A stretch of 64,000 nt of DNA. It comes from an uncultured Sphingomonadaceae bacterium. GTDB lineage: Bacteria > Pseudomonadota > Alphaproteobacteria > Sphingomonadales > Sphingomonadaceae. Numbering within the stretch: position 1 is the stretch's first letter; every line of letters begins with the position of its first letter. Of the stretch, positions 63,517 to 64,000 are shown in pieces. Location: the NCBI GenBank assembly GCA_947488845.1, contig CANLBM010000008.1:86662-150661 (forward strand). Direction: 5' to 3'. The notes under the pieces were generated by a model. That model had not been told where the DNA came from. It saw only the letters and a list, made by a program, of their open reading frames with translations, and did no database searches. A program made the translations under genes and the position numbers.

Positions 63517-63909
63517 CTATTTGTTGAGGATCTCTGCAATTTTTTTGGTTGCCGATATATCTGGGTCCGCGCTTATTAGTAATTGCGCCAGTTTTCGCTG
63601 CGCGGCGGGATTGGCATTACTACGGGCCAATAAAAACGCGTAGGACTGTGGATTCTGACCGGCTGGAATGGGAAGATTAGCGGCCACAAAATTTGCGTTT
63701 GTTAGAAACGCTACTCTTGTAGCAATGAAAGAAGAATCGGGGTCAAAATACTCGTCGAGCGCACTCGCCAAATCGCCTGTATCAAAAGAACCAGTGTTTT
63801 TGCCAAACTCGCGATCTACCAACGTCGAGACAGCGTTGGCTGTTTCTGGTGCGTTTTCAGCTGCCTTCTCGGCAGCATCTCCCACCGCTACGACGGATGC
63901 ACCGCCCAT
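63517..63909 (-). CDS. Unknown protein, 5' end probably disrupted
   Basis: A 130-residue frame from ATG 63909, or starting further upstream. The first residues (MGGASVVAVGDAAEKAAENA) look like the end of a hydrophobic export segment. The frame stays open to the window edge without a convincing start, while a rightward start with a good ribosome site appears at 63984. The body contains SSFIATRVAFLTNANFVAAN and ends QLLISADPDISATKKIAEIL. No family recognised. It may have been truncated by an insertion. Confidence 0.5.
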   Translation of the reverse strand: MGGASVVAVGDAAEKAAENAPETANAVSTLVDREFGKNTGSFDTGDLASALDEYFDPDSSFIATRVAFLTNANFVAANLPIPAGQNPQSYAFLLARSNANPAAQRKLAQLLISADPDISATKKIAEILNK

Positions 63910-63983
63910 AAGCGCCAAGATCTGTGAATAGCCCCTAGATTTCTGGACACCTTCTTGCCTAAATTTGAGGTAAGGAGACGAAG

Positions 63984-64000
63984 ATGAACAAGGTAAATTT
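63984..64000 (+). CDS. Start of a rightward gene, possibly an IS transposase (cut by window)
   Basis: ATG 63984 follows TAAGGAGACGAAG, a strong ribosome site; only MNKVN is visible. The bases just before (from about 63940, TTTCTGGACACC) resemble the terminal repeat of IS3-type elements. The product cannot be identified from five codons. Confidence 0.3.

Overview
The window reads as chromosomal DNA of an alphaproteobacterium, most likely a sphingomonad (Sphingomonadales; Sphingopyxis, Sphingorhabdus or Parasphingorhabdus type). This is inferred from the neighbourhood pcm - tolC - PopZ/DUF2497 - valS, the TauE/TIGR02186 pair, a PEP-CTERM protein, a FecI/FecR/STN-TonB receptor cassette, two membrane-anchored LuxR-type regulators, the his gene order and frequent TTG/GTG starts. 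Most of the window is dense and GC-rich by eye. Only the last kilobase (from about 63050) and a few intergenic spacers are clearly more AT-rich. No integrase, prophage or CRISPR array was seen.

Layout: 1-1674, end of a DUF2339 membrane protein, a membrane LuxR-type regulator, DUF4199 and a VOC protein. 1671-4636, crotonase, a tryptophan-degradation pair (kynureninase-like enzyme and tryptophan 2,3-dioxygenase) and tRNA-Cys. 4889-13761, Pcm-like methyltransferase, TolC, PopZ-like protein, S9 peptidase, crotonase, valyl-tRNA synthetase and an exported heptad-repeat protein. 13892-17391, HerA-like ATPase and the TIGR02186/TauE pair. 17495-21677, a one-directional envelope cluster: membrane LuxR-type regulator, two small proteins, NfrB-like glycosyltransferase and an outer-membrane-type protein. 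21921-26166, MFS transporter with a thioesterase, crotonase, HCCA-isomerase-like protein and a GST. 26395-28831, the arsenic operon arsR-arsI-arsC-acr3 with a visible operator and promoter. 28841-31859, a YqcI/YcgG haem N-hydroxylase coupled to a DUF1989 protein, divergent from a GNAT/carbon-nitrogen hydrolase fusion. 31908-38916, alaC, phoD, DUF3667, MarR, proB and proC. 39739-47088, a large autotransporter followed by ECF sigma factor, FecR and STN-TonB receptor. 47345-53729, tRNA-Phe, yacG, NSS transporter, HIT, hisE, a PEP-CTERM protein, hisF, hisA, hisH and hisB. 53844-63044, sspB, fumC, an MFS transporter, AI-2E family protein, gmk, exported proteins and a flavoprotein with a membrane tail. 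63327-64000, an AT-rich tail with two small unknown genes and a possible insertion-sequence start.

The most interesting unit is 28841-31859. It joins two families linked to guanidine chemistry (YqcI/YcgG arginine or guanidine N-hydroxylases; DUF1989, which includes carboxyguanidine deiminase subunits) in an ATGA-overlapping operon facing a nitrilase fused to an acetyltransferase. This suggests an undescribed route for making or breaking down a modified guanidino compound. A second striking feature is the his operon: each of its three gaps between hisB, hisH, hisA and hisF holds a different palindromic repeat, and a PEP-CTERM gene with its own terminator separates hisF from hisE.
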